Source: a virus
Reading direction: 5' to 3' (one strand)
DNA: 27,732 nucleotides
IMG/VR virus record: IMGVR_UViG_3300021961_000486
Coordinates: 1-27,732 of that record
Part shown: positions 8,186-15,966 of the stretch, in pieces
How positions within the stretch are numbered: the stretch's first letter is position 1
How the letters are laid out: each line of letters begins with the position of its first letter
Program-made: the position numbers and the translations under genes
The notes under the pieces: generated by a model
The model's input: only the letters and a program-made list of their open reading frames with translations
Databases searched by the model: none
Told to the model about the DNA's origin: nothing

Positions 8186-11100
8186 TTAACGAAGAAATTG
8201 TGTAGTCTTTTGGAAAGTTTGGTAAGTATTACGCTCACGTTCTTCCCGAGTTTGATACAGTACTTCGACTTCAGGATGCTTACGGCGTACAGCTGCCCAA
8301 GCAGCGTCACGCCACCTTTCAGCACGGTCGTTAATTAAAGTGTTGTGCATGTAAGCTTGCATAGGATCTTTAGAACGATCACCACGGCGAATATCGTCGT
8401 ACATAATACGAACGGATTCTTTCACTTCTGGACGTTCAGCAAGACCATTCAGCTCGTCTTCAAGGCTCTTACCATTAACACGGTGCTTACCCATCTCCTC
8501 TTGAAACCAAGAACGGAATTGAGGATAGTCAGACAAGTCTAGACCATCAAACGACCGGGTAATAGCAAGGGGCATATCATAGTTACTGTTGTGCAGCAAG
8601 GTACGCCCAGGACTTTGTTCAAACCTAACATTAAAGGCACTGGTAGCGTTCCACATACGCTCCATAAAGTTCCAGTCACGAACAGGTTGACCGTTCAGCA
8701 CATCAAACTTCATAGGCAGCGGTTCACCAGACAGCAGCTCACTGCTCAGGTTACGGTTACGAAGAGTCTCCCACCAGCTGTTATTGATCTCACGCATGTA
8801 AGGGTTGATAAGTTTACCCAGGTCACCACGCAGACCAGCCAACGGAATAGTGTTGTTAGCAAGACTTGCAAGAACCTTTTGTTGACGGCTAAAGTCAGTC
8901 GTAAACAGGTCAGCAAACTGACCAAGACCTTGCAGGTAAGACTTACTCATAGCACCTTGACCAACAGCCAAGGCAATCTCACCCATGCTCTTAGCACCCC
9001 ACTCTGGTCCCATCAAACGGATAGAATCACCAGTGTTTGCAATAGAAGCAAGGATGTTGTTAAATGGTTCAAACAGCTCATAGCTGACCCAAACATTGCC
9101 AATCTTAATGCTACGGGGTTGCCAGCCAGTCGATTCCCAGATCTTACGTTGTTGAGGATCCAACGGACCATCACCAGTCAAACCACCGTTAAGGTAATGC
9201 AAACTAGCCATCGTAGTCAAGGTACCGCCAACAGCTTGGCGTCCAGCAATAAGAGCTTTAGCGTTCTCTAAATCTTCAACAGTGTTGATTCCGTATTTAC
9301 GGACACCATCAAGGTTATCGGCGTTAGCACGGAGGATGTCAATAGACTCCTTATGAACCAAACCTAACAGCGGGGTGTTCTTGTAACTAACCATCAAACC
9401 GTTGATACCGGTACGGGCAAACCTAAAGAACGGAGCAGTGTAAGGAGTGGACTCCATCATGTTTTGAATAGCTGCACCAAAACCACTCAGGTCTTTGGTA
9501 AGAGTTGCTTCTTCAAAACTAGCTTGCAGATAAGCATCACTTTCAAAGTTCAGGTTACCGTTGTCATCAAGGTACTCCTTATAGAAGTTATCCTCATACT
9601 GACGAAGTAGGTTCTCATTAACTTCAGTAGTCTTACCCACTTTAGTGTCGTCCAGTGCTTGACGCATAGCGCGTTCACGAGCACGAGCACGTCCCATGAT
9701 AACCCTAAAGGCGTCGTCACCAGCACTCAACGAAGACGAAGATGCAGTAGCAATGCGACCTAAAAGATTACGGGGATCATTAAGAGTACGAGTCCAATCA
9801 GCAATACCAAATGCAATCTGATCACCCATGTTACCACGAGTCATGGTCCAAGCTCGTTGAGCTTCCCAGTCATCATCAGCAACACGGCGAGATTGTTGGA
9901 AACGGTTTTGAATCGTCTTAACGTCACCTGCCCAGTAACTACCAAGGTTATTCTTAAACACTGCCCAAGCTTCAGGTACAGCTTGGAAATAAGCGTTTAG
10001 TGCAGCAGCATTTGCCCGAGCAGTGTCGGTGTCAAGCCGTGCAAAACCACCAATAGTGTGAGCAACGTTACGGAAGAACCCAGAGCTAAAGGTACCGATG
10101 ATAGCACGTTGAGGAGTTTTAACACTACTCAGCATACTGTTGACTTGCATCGAAGCAAGTTCTCTAACAAGATAACCAGGCTCTTGAGTAAGACCACCAC
10201 TGGTCAGACGGTTACGCATAAATGCGTCAAGGTCCATCCAGTTTTGAGGTTTATCAGCCTTAGCGAAGACATCAGCCAAAGCAAGAATAGTATCGTTATC
10301 CTTAGCATTCTCTGCCAGCTTCATCATCATGTTGACAACAGCTTCAGATTCAGCACGGTAAGCCTCGGTGACTTCTGCAAGTTCTGCTTTACCTTCAGGT
10401 TTGTTGGCAAGCAGCTTACCACGTAGGCTTTGACCACCACTACCCCAGATGTATCGTGAACGTTTAACGTTAGTTAGACCAACAATAAGTCGATCAGCAA
10501 TAGTTTTAAACGGACCATCAATATCCCGGAGATCAGCAATCTCAGCAAGCTCTTTACTAGCAAGTCCAAGGTCACGCAGTTGACTAAACAGTGAAGCGTT
10601 AACCATGTCAGCCATGACAACGTTTTCAGTCAGCCAAGCTGTAGCACCATTAGGGTATTGAACTGCTTCATCAAAGAATGGTTTCCAGAAGTCTTCTGCA
10701 TCAACAGCAGTTTTATCCCGACCAAGAACCTCTTGAATACGTTCAAACGAATAACCGTAAGCTTCTTTAAAGCTCTTACCCAGTTTACGTGCTTCCTCAA
10801 CAGCAAACTCAAACTCACTTTCTTTCATCAACCGCTTAGCAAGAGTCTTAATCTCACTCTCTAGCATACCGGATTCAGTCGCCATTCGACTGGCTTGAAC
10901 CGGCGTAAACATAGAGTCGGTAGAACCTGCACCATCAATAGGATAGGATTCATGAAGACGTTTGGTTTGAGCAGCCTGATCCACAACGGAATCAGCCATA
11001 GAGTTAGGAGCACCTTGCCACGGATCAGCCATGTCAGGGTTAGAGTAAGCACTAAACTTACCAGTTTGAAGCATCTCAGCTTCGGTTTGAAGATCAGCTT

Positions 11101-12190
11101 TAAGAGATTCGATCTCAGCCAATGCTTGATCCTTTTGTGGACCATCAGGCATACCCTTTGCTTGAGCCTCAAGACCATTCAATGCTTCGGTAGCTTGCTG
11201 CAGATCAGCAGTTTGCTGAGGCAGATTAGCTTCAATTGCATCGTTTTCTGCTTTAGCTGCTTCAAACTTCTGGTTCTCAATGTTAGCACGACGCATCTCG
11301 TCTAACCGAGTACCACGGTTCTCTAAAGCAGTGTCAAACCGCTTTAAAGTACGACCAATAATGGCATCAGCACCCATACCTTCAAGTACGTTTTTAAACG
11401 TCTTCATCAAAGGGTGGTCGGTTTCTTTAGTCGCAAGGACGCCTAACACCGGCTGAACAACCGGACTTAGTGCTTCACCTACCCAGGGTACTTTCTTAAT
11501 AAGTTCTTTTTCGTACAACTCTTGGGATAGGTTACCCTCTTGAGAAGTGGACGAAATGACACTACCAACAGCACCGATAGCAACGTCCCCTCTAACAGTA
11601 GTAGGAGATGGGAGCAGTTTACCAGCGGGAGAACGAGAAATAGCTCTACCCATGCCATAGAAATGGACACCGGTTTGCATCAGTTTACCCCACCAAGTCC
11701 TTAGCTTGGGATCATACTCAGACAAACTGAGGGGATCAAAGTCAGGGGTATACTTACCTTTTTCTTTTACTTCACGTTCATAGGCACCAGAAGCCATGTC
11801 AACGACACGTTCTGGGAAAGTAAGAACAGAAGACCAAGTTTTAGCGGTACCACCTTTGATCGCATCAAACATCTCATAGGTGTTATCAGTCAGATCATAC
11901 TGACTAGGATCTTTCGCCTTACGGGCGTTTTTCATCCAAGTGCTGTTGATGTCTGCCCGTTCCATCATGGCATACGGTGCAAGATCAGCTTCAGTCGGCT
12001 CAATACCGTTGAGTGCGTTCAGGTAACCTTGAGATTGTTTGTAAGGAACTTTCTTTTGAGGTTCAGGTTTCTCAGGTTGAGGTGCTTCAGGATCAACAGT
12101 CCGTTCTTGTTCCTTGAGTTTCTTTTGTTCTTCTAGATACTCAAGACCAGCTTGAAGAGTATCATCAATGTTATCAAGAATGGGATCCAT
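8186..12190 (-). CDS. Internal virion protein, T7 gp16-like (ejection protein)
   Basis: A 1334-aa protein at the position of T7 gene 16 and close to its length (1318 aa). In T7 this protein leaves the capsid during infection and forms part of the channel that carries DNA across the cell envelope. The N-terminal 60 residues are charged and Pro-rich (PEAPQPEKPEPQKKVPYKQS). A long helical, Gln/Glu-rich coiled-coil-like segment lies at about 300-385. The middle and C-terminal parts are helical, with amphipathic and weakly hydrophobic stretches such as AGRQAVGGTLTTMASLHYL. I do not see the lytic transglycosylase motif that starts T7 gp16. The start overlaps the previous gene's stop as TAATG. Assignment rests mainly on order, size and composition. 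Confidence 0.8.
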   Translation of the reverse strand: MDPILDNIDDTLQAGLEYLEEQKKLKEQERTVDPEAPQPEKPEPQKKVPYKQSQGYLNALNGIEPTEADLAPYAMMERADINSTWMKNARKAKDPSQYDLTDNTYEMFDAIKGGTAKTWSSVLTFPERVVDMASGAYEREVKEKGKYTPDFDPLSLSEYDPKLRTWWGKLMQTGVHFYGMGRAISRSPAGKLLPSPTTVRGDVAIGAVGSVISSTSQEGNLSQELYEKELIKKVPWVGEALSPVVQPVLGVLATKETDHPLMKTFKNVLEGMGADAIIGRTLKRFDTALENRGTRLDEMRRANIENQKFEAAKAENDAIEANLPQQTADLQQATEALNGLEAQAKGMPDGPQKDQALAEIESLKADLQTEAEMLQTGKFSAYSNPDMADPWQGAPNSMADSVVDQAAQTKRLHESYPIDGAGSTDSMFTPVQASRMATESGMLESEIKTLAKRLMKESEFEFAVEEARKLGKSFKEAYGYSFERIQEVLGRDKTAVDAEDFWKPFFDEAVQYPNGATAWLTENVVMADMVNASLFSQLRDLGLASKELAEIADLRDIDGPFKTIADRLIVGLTNVKRSRYIWGSGGQSLRGKLLANKPEGKAELAEVTEAYRAESEAVVNMMMKLAENAKDNDTILALADVFAKADKPQNWMDLDAFMRNRLTSGGLTQEPGYLVRELASMQVNSMLSSVKTPQRAIIGTFSSGFFRNVAHTIGGFARLDTDTARANAAALNAYFQAVPEAWAVFKNNLGSYWAGDVKTIQNRFQQSRRVADDDWEAQRAWTMTRGNMGDQIAFGIADWTRTLNDPRNLLGRIATASSSSLSAGDDAFRVIMGRARARERAMRQALDDTKVGKTTEVNENLLRQYEDNFYKEYLDDNGNLNFESDAYLQASFEEATLTKDLSGFGAAIQNMMESTPYTAPFFRFARTGINGLMVSYKNTPLLGLVHKESIDILRANADNLDGVRKYGINTVEDLENAKALIAGRQAVGGTLTTMASLHYLNGGLTGDGPLDPQQRKIWESTGWQPRSIKIGNVWVSYELFEPFNNILASIANTGDSIRLMGPEWGAKSMGEIALAVGQGAMSKSYLQGLGQFADLFTTDFSRQQKVLASLANNTIPLAGLRGDLGKLINPYMREINNSWWETLRNRNLSSELLSGEPLPMKFDVLNGQPVRDWNFMERMWNATSAFNVRFEQSPGRTLLHNSNYDMPLAITRSFDGLDLSDYPQFRSWFQEEMGKHRVNGKSLEDELNGLAERPEVKESVRIMYDDIRRGDRSKDPMQAYMHNTLINDRAERWRDAAWAAVRRKHPEVEVLYQTREERERNTYQTFQKTTQFLR

Positions 12191-14727
12191 TATTTACCTC
12201 CCTTAAGTTGATTTTGAATGTACATACGGAGATTTTTGAATCCACGGTAAGGGGTCATACTGTTGCTACCACGAGGAGCAGGTGCTAAGAAATCAATACT
12301 AGCGATGGTTCCATCTACAGAACGAACACTGCCGCTGCCACCTTGCTTACCAAGAACTTGACCAGCGGCTACACGTTGACCAACTTTAAAGTTAGGTTTA
12401 GAGTCAAAATGGGCATAAAGAACGTCTACAGTCTCACCTGTTTGTGGGTCTTTAGATTCAACCACAACAAAATGACCATACCCAGATCCATCAGGATTAA
12501 CTTGATAACGGACATCTTTTACAACACCGCCAAGAACTGCTGGGAATTGCTTGTCTTCAAAATAAACATCCATACCAGGCTGTCCACCAGCACTCTCCAT
12601 AACAATAGAGCTTACTTGAGGAGCATACTCTGCAATCGGTTTAGCAGGGCGTGGATTAAAACTACCTTGAGGGTCATCCATAATCTGTCCCCTACGGATG
12701 CGATTAGGCGTAGCACCAGAGCCACGGATGAATCGTTGAACCGCTGGACCTTGAGCTTCGATAGCTTCCTGCTTTACAGTTTTTTTGAGATCTGTTCCAT
12801 AGATAGATCGGTGGAGTTCATTTGCAAAATCCCAACCGGTTTTGTTTGTGGTACTAAGAGCAAGGGTATCAAAAATTGGATCATAGCTTTGTGCCCTACC
12901 AGCGTTAAAATCTTCTAAGTTTTTCTTAATAGCATCCGACCATAAATCAGGTTGCTGGAAGATCTTTTCACCTTTTTTAAGTCGGTTGATGTAACCGTTA
13001 GTTAGCTCAACACGAGCACTGTGATCAGGGGCAGCGGGTAGTGTCTTGTAAACACCGTCTTTGTAGTTCTTCTCAACCTTAGCCAAAGCACCTTCATGGG
13101 CATCAGCATGGTTTTCAACACCAAGAGTCCTTAGCAGACGTTGACGCTCAACAAGATAGTCAGCGTAGGCACGGTCATAACGTTTGTTCCAATCCGTAGT
13201 CTTTTCGTCACGTCCACTTTGATTGTTGTAGAAATCGTTAGTCAAAGACGTAACACGAGCCTTACCACGTACAGCGTAATCACCAGCAAACTTGGCGTAC
13301 TCTGCATCATCACGAACCGCTTGACCATAAGCAGTCACCACACTTTGTGGCATACCCTCAAGGTCTTCTGCAACAAGATAACCACGACCATTTACAGAAC
13401 GCAGATAATCAAGTTTCTTTTTAGCTTCATCAACGTCAATTTCTTCACGAGTTTTATAGTCGTCATAGAAACTGAAAGCAGATGGGTCGTTAATACCCGT
13501 TGACTGCATGACTTGTTTACGCCGTGCATCAAGTTGATCTTGAGTAAGAACAATACCTTGAGCTTCTAGTTCAGCAACTTGATTCCAGAAATCTTCTTTG
13601 TCAGCTTCAATGATCCGTTTTCGTTCATTCTGTTTTTCGACATATTCAGCGTTATCAGCATCATTGATTTTATCCCACGTACCATTTTTACCAAAGATAC
13701 GGTTACGATAAAATTTAGAATGAGATGAACCTTTGGGATCATTAGCTGCAGACTGTTCAATAGCCGAACGGAATTGCTGGGTGTTTATTTCCTTAGATTT
13801 CCGTAGTGACGGAAGGATCTCCTGGTAAACCATATCCAACGCATCCCCATAACTGCGGATACCTTTAGGACCAAGAGTACCGGCAATCTCACTGACAAGA
13901 GCGTTGATGTCTAAATCATTCTTAAAGCTTTCAATGGCAGTATTAACACGTAAATCTGATTTCCTAACAAGACCACGTTCTTGTACTTTAGCACTAAAGG
14001 CTTGATTAACGTCGGTAATACCATTATTGTAGTCGCTTAAAGCCTCTTTACTAAACTGATCAACACCAGTTTCAAGGTCATACATTCGTGCAGCAGCATC
14101 GAGTGCAATACCTGTTAAAACTTCATCATCATCAATTTCGTCGGGGGTAAATGAACCACCACCAGGACGAGGAAGTTGAATTGTTTTACTGGTAAGAAAT
14201 TCAGTCAGATATTTTTGATAGCTTTTCTTACGATTAGCAAGGTAATTACGCATACCTGCTACACGTTGGTAAGCAGGCAGGCTCTTAATATACTCAAGTG
14301 CTTCAGGAGGTGCACCGTTTTTGTGCATATCCAAAGCCACATCAGTAGCTTCAGCACTTTCCTGTTTTAAAGTATTGATACCAGTATTAAAATTAGCTTG
14401 TTTTACTGGATCAACACCAGCTAAACCAAGGCTTCTAGTCTTAGCATTACCTTCAACCATTTGGTTGGTAATGTAAGCCTCACCAAGGTTCTTAGCCAGC
14501 TCCATAAACTTAGGAGAAAAAGCAGCTAAACCCTCATAGGTTTGAATCTTTCTTTTTAGATTAGCTTCGTTTTGAGCCTGTTGTTGTGATTTAAGATTAG
14601 CAAAGTTGCGATCAACTTGCTCCATGTTTTCCCGTAGGAACGGAGAAATGTCAGGTGCTTGACTTGGCGAAAAACCTTGGCTTTGCGCGGCACCTGTAAA
14701 CAAACTCTCCTCTTGAAATTCAGCCAT
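12190..14727 (-). CDS. Internal virion protein, T7 gp15-like, with degenerate M23-like C-terminus
   Basis: An 845-aa protein at the position of T7 gene 15 (747 aa). Residues 1-650 are mostly helical and charged, as expected for an ejection-tube component. Residues about 712-815 resemble a LytM/M23 peptidase fold: PGMDVYF, GHFVVVES, DVLYAHFD, KVGQRVAAGQVLGKQGGSG and DGTIASIDFLAPAP. Active M23 enzymes hold zinc with HxxxD and HxH motifs. Here the first His is Gln716 (QPGMD) and the HxH is Ser810-Ile-Asp812; Asp720 and His773 are kept. The domain is therefore either a binding-only relic or an enzyme with altered ligands. In phage particles such domains cut or grip peptidoglycan during DNA entry. 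It overlaps the gp16-like gene by 1 nt. Confidence 0.8.
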   Translation of the reverse strand: MAEFQEESLFTGAAQSQGFSPSQAPDISPFLRENMEQVDRNFANLKSQQQAQNEANLKRKIQTYEGLAAFSPKFMELAKNLGEAYITNQMVEGNAKTRSLGLAGVDPVKQANFNTGINTLKQESAEATDVALDMHKNGAPPEALEYIKSLPAYQRVAGMRNYLANRKKSYQKYLTEFLTSKTIQLPRPGGGSFTPDEIDDDEVLTGIALDAAARMYDLETGVDQFSKEALSDYNNGITDVNQAFSAKVQERGLVRKSDLRVNTAIESFKNDLDINALVSEIAGTLGPKGIRSYGDALDMVYQEILPSLRKSKEINTQQFRSAIEQSAANDPKGSSHSKFYRNRIFGKNGTWDKINDADNAEYVEKQNERKRIIEADKEDFWNQVAELEAQGIVLTQDQLDARRKQVMQSTGINDPSAFSFYDDYKTREEIDVDEAKKKLDYLRSVNGRGYLVAEDLEGMPQSVVTAYGQAVRDDAEYAKFAGDYAVRGKARVTSLTNDFYNNQSGRDEKTTDWNKRYDRAYADYLVERQRLLRTLGVENHADAHEGALAKVEKNYKDGVYKTLPAAPDHSARVELTNGYINRLKKGEKIFQQPDLWSDAIKKNLEDFNAGRAQSYDPIFDTLALSTTNKTGWDFANELHRSIYGTDLKKTVKQEAIEAQGPAVQRFIRGSGATPNRIRRGQIMDDPQGSFNPRPAKPIAEYAPQVSSIVMESAGGQPGMDVYFEDKQFPAVLGGVVKDVRYQVNPDGSGYGHFVVVESKDPQTGETVDVLYAHFDSKPNFKVGQRVAAGQVLGKQGGSGSVRSVDGTIASIDFLAPAPRGSNSMTPYRGFKNLRMYIQNQLKGGK

Positions 14728-14734
14728 AGTTTAG

Positions 14735-15526
14735 TTAACCGTAATTAGCTTGACCTGGAACACCAAGGAAGTTCATTCCTTTAGGAGTTACACTAAGACC
14801 AGTTTGGAATGCTTGCATACCAATCCCAAGTACATTAGATGCAGTTTGGAACCCACTAGCACCAACAGGAGCTGACATGGGAGTAGGAGTAAATGTAGCT
14901 GCCGTAGGAAGCACAGAAGTTTGAGCAATAGCCAGTTTATTCTGAGCTTTAAATTGCTGCTCTACACGTTGTCTACGGAAAGTAGATGCAACGTTTTCAC
15001 TCATCAATTGATCAACAAGTTGAGCACGGCTACGTCCGTAAGCACCAAGAGTAGCAACAGCAGCACCACGTTTAGCACTTTTACCGTACACTTCCCGAGC
15101 AGCTGCTGTACCCATAGCCTCAACTAACATCTTCTGCATCGCCTGACTTTTATAAGCAGCACGATCATAGATGTCATTTAGCCGCATTTGTTCAGAAGTC
15201 CAAGACGCCTGAGCTGCTAAATAGTTATTTTCAATCTGTTGCTTTGTGTAGTCTAGCTTAGCATTGAACTGTGCTAGGATTTGTTTGTTTTGCTGATCAA
15301 CCCTAAACTGGTTGATAATGTTATTGTAAGTAGTGTTGTAAGCTTGGTTGTAAGCTTGTTGGGTTGCTACTTTGTCCTGTTGGATCATGTTAGCAATGCC
15401 AAAGGCAAGCTGACCGCCAGCAAGAGCTAGACCTACAGGGTTAGCGAATAGACCACCACCAAGATCACCACCAGGAGGTTTTGGTTGAAGATAATCTGCT
15501 GCGCTTGTCGGGTTTACTGATCCCAT
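14735..15526 (-). CDS. Internal virion protein, T7 gp14-like
   Basis: A 263-aa protein at the position of T7 gene 14 (196 aa). The N-terminus is Gly/Pro-rich (KPPGGDLGGGLFANPVGLAL) and runs into a hydrophobic stretch at about 28-46 (ANPVGLALAGGQLAFGIAN), which could insert in a membrane. Residues about 50-130 form a long Gln/Asn-rich helix. The C-terminal third is Ala/Thr/Pro/Gly-rich. In T7 gp14 is ejected first and ends up in the outer membrane as part of the DNA channel; this is consistent with the composition but is inference from gene order. The start lies 13 nt inside the end of the gp13-like gene in another frame. Helix-rich middle plus glycine-rich ends match other cyanopodovirus proteins at this place. 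Confidence 0.75.
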   Translation of the reverse strand: MGSVNPTSAADYLQPKPPGGDLGGGLFANPVGLALAGGQLAFGIANMIQQDKVATQQAYNQAYNTTYNNIINQFRVDQQNKQILAQFNAKLDYTKQQIENNYLAAQASWTSEQMRLNDIYDRAAYKSQAMQKMLVEAMGTAAAREVYGKSAKRGAAVATLGAYGRSRAQLVDQLMSENVASTFRRQRVEQQFKAQNKLAIAQTSVLPTAATFTPTPMSAPVGASGFQTASNVLGIGMQAFQTGLSVTPKGMNFLGVPGQANYG

Positions 15527-15966
15527 AATCGTACAATCTCTATAGAGTAAACATTGTCAGGTCCATCCGGGAAAACCCGTAGTACCTTAAAACCTAAATA
15601 CCTAGCTAAGTTAATTAGATCAGTATTTTTAATATCAATAGTAGTCCAAAGATAAGGACGGTTAATGTGTTCCATTAACGCTTTACCGAATCTTACTGTT
15701 GTTCTTGGATTCTCTTTGACTTTATTTGTCATTTGTATCCAAACGGCGTTGTCGTCCGACACACCATAAGCTCCATATAGACTCCCATCTGGTCCATAGA
15801 TAAGATAGGAGTCATCTTCATGGATGTACAACGCTAAATGCAAGATAGGGTGCTGCCCAACTCGTTCAAAGTCAAGTAGTCCCCTACCCAGCATTTGACT
15901 GGTAAGCTCTAGTACGTCGTTAATGTTAGCTGGTTTAAAGGTAAAACCACGGGTGGATGTAGTCAT
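15514..15966 (-). CDS. T7 gp13-like protein with acetyltransferase (GNAT) fold
   Basis: A 150-aa protein with the layout of a GNAT acyltransferase: an N-terminal helix with NINDVLELTSQM, strands around DSYLIYGPDGSLYGAYGVS and AVWIQMTNK, and a C-terminal motif LINLARYLGFKVLRVFPDG that resembles the end of this fold. Its place between the tail nozzle and gp14-like genes matches T7 gp13 (138 aa), which belongs to the same fold family and is needed for assembling internal virion proteins although no acetyl transfer is proven. A substrate cannot be predicted here. The start overlaps the stop of the nozzle gene as TAATG, and the 3' end overlaps the next gene by 13 nt. Confidence 0.75.
   Translation of the reverse strand: MTTSTRGFTFKPANINDVLELTSQMLGRGLLDFERVGQHPILHLALYIHEDDSYLIYGPDGSLYGAYGVSDDNAVWIQMTNKVKENPRTTVRFGKALMEHINRPYLWTTIDIKNTDLINLARYLGFKVLRVFPDGPDNVYSIEIVRLWDQ

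Noticed and set aside
8591-9271. 226-codon open frame on the plus strand
   Set aside because: Antisense to the gp16-like gene, with low-complexity Thr/Gln/Arg content and no supporting start site.
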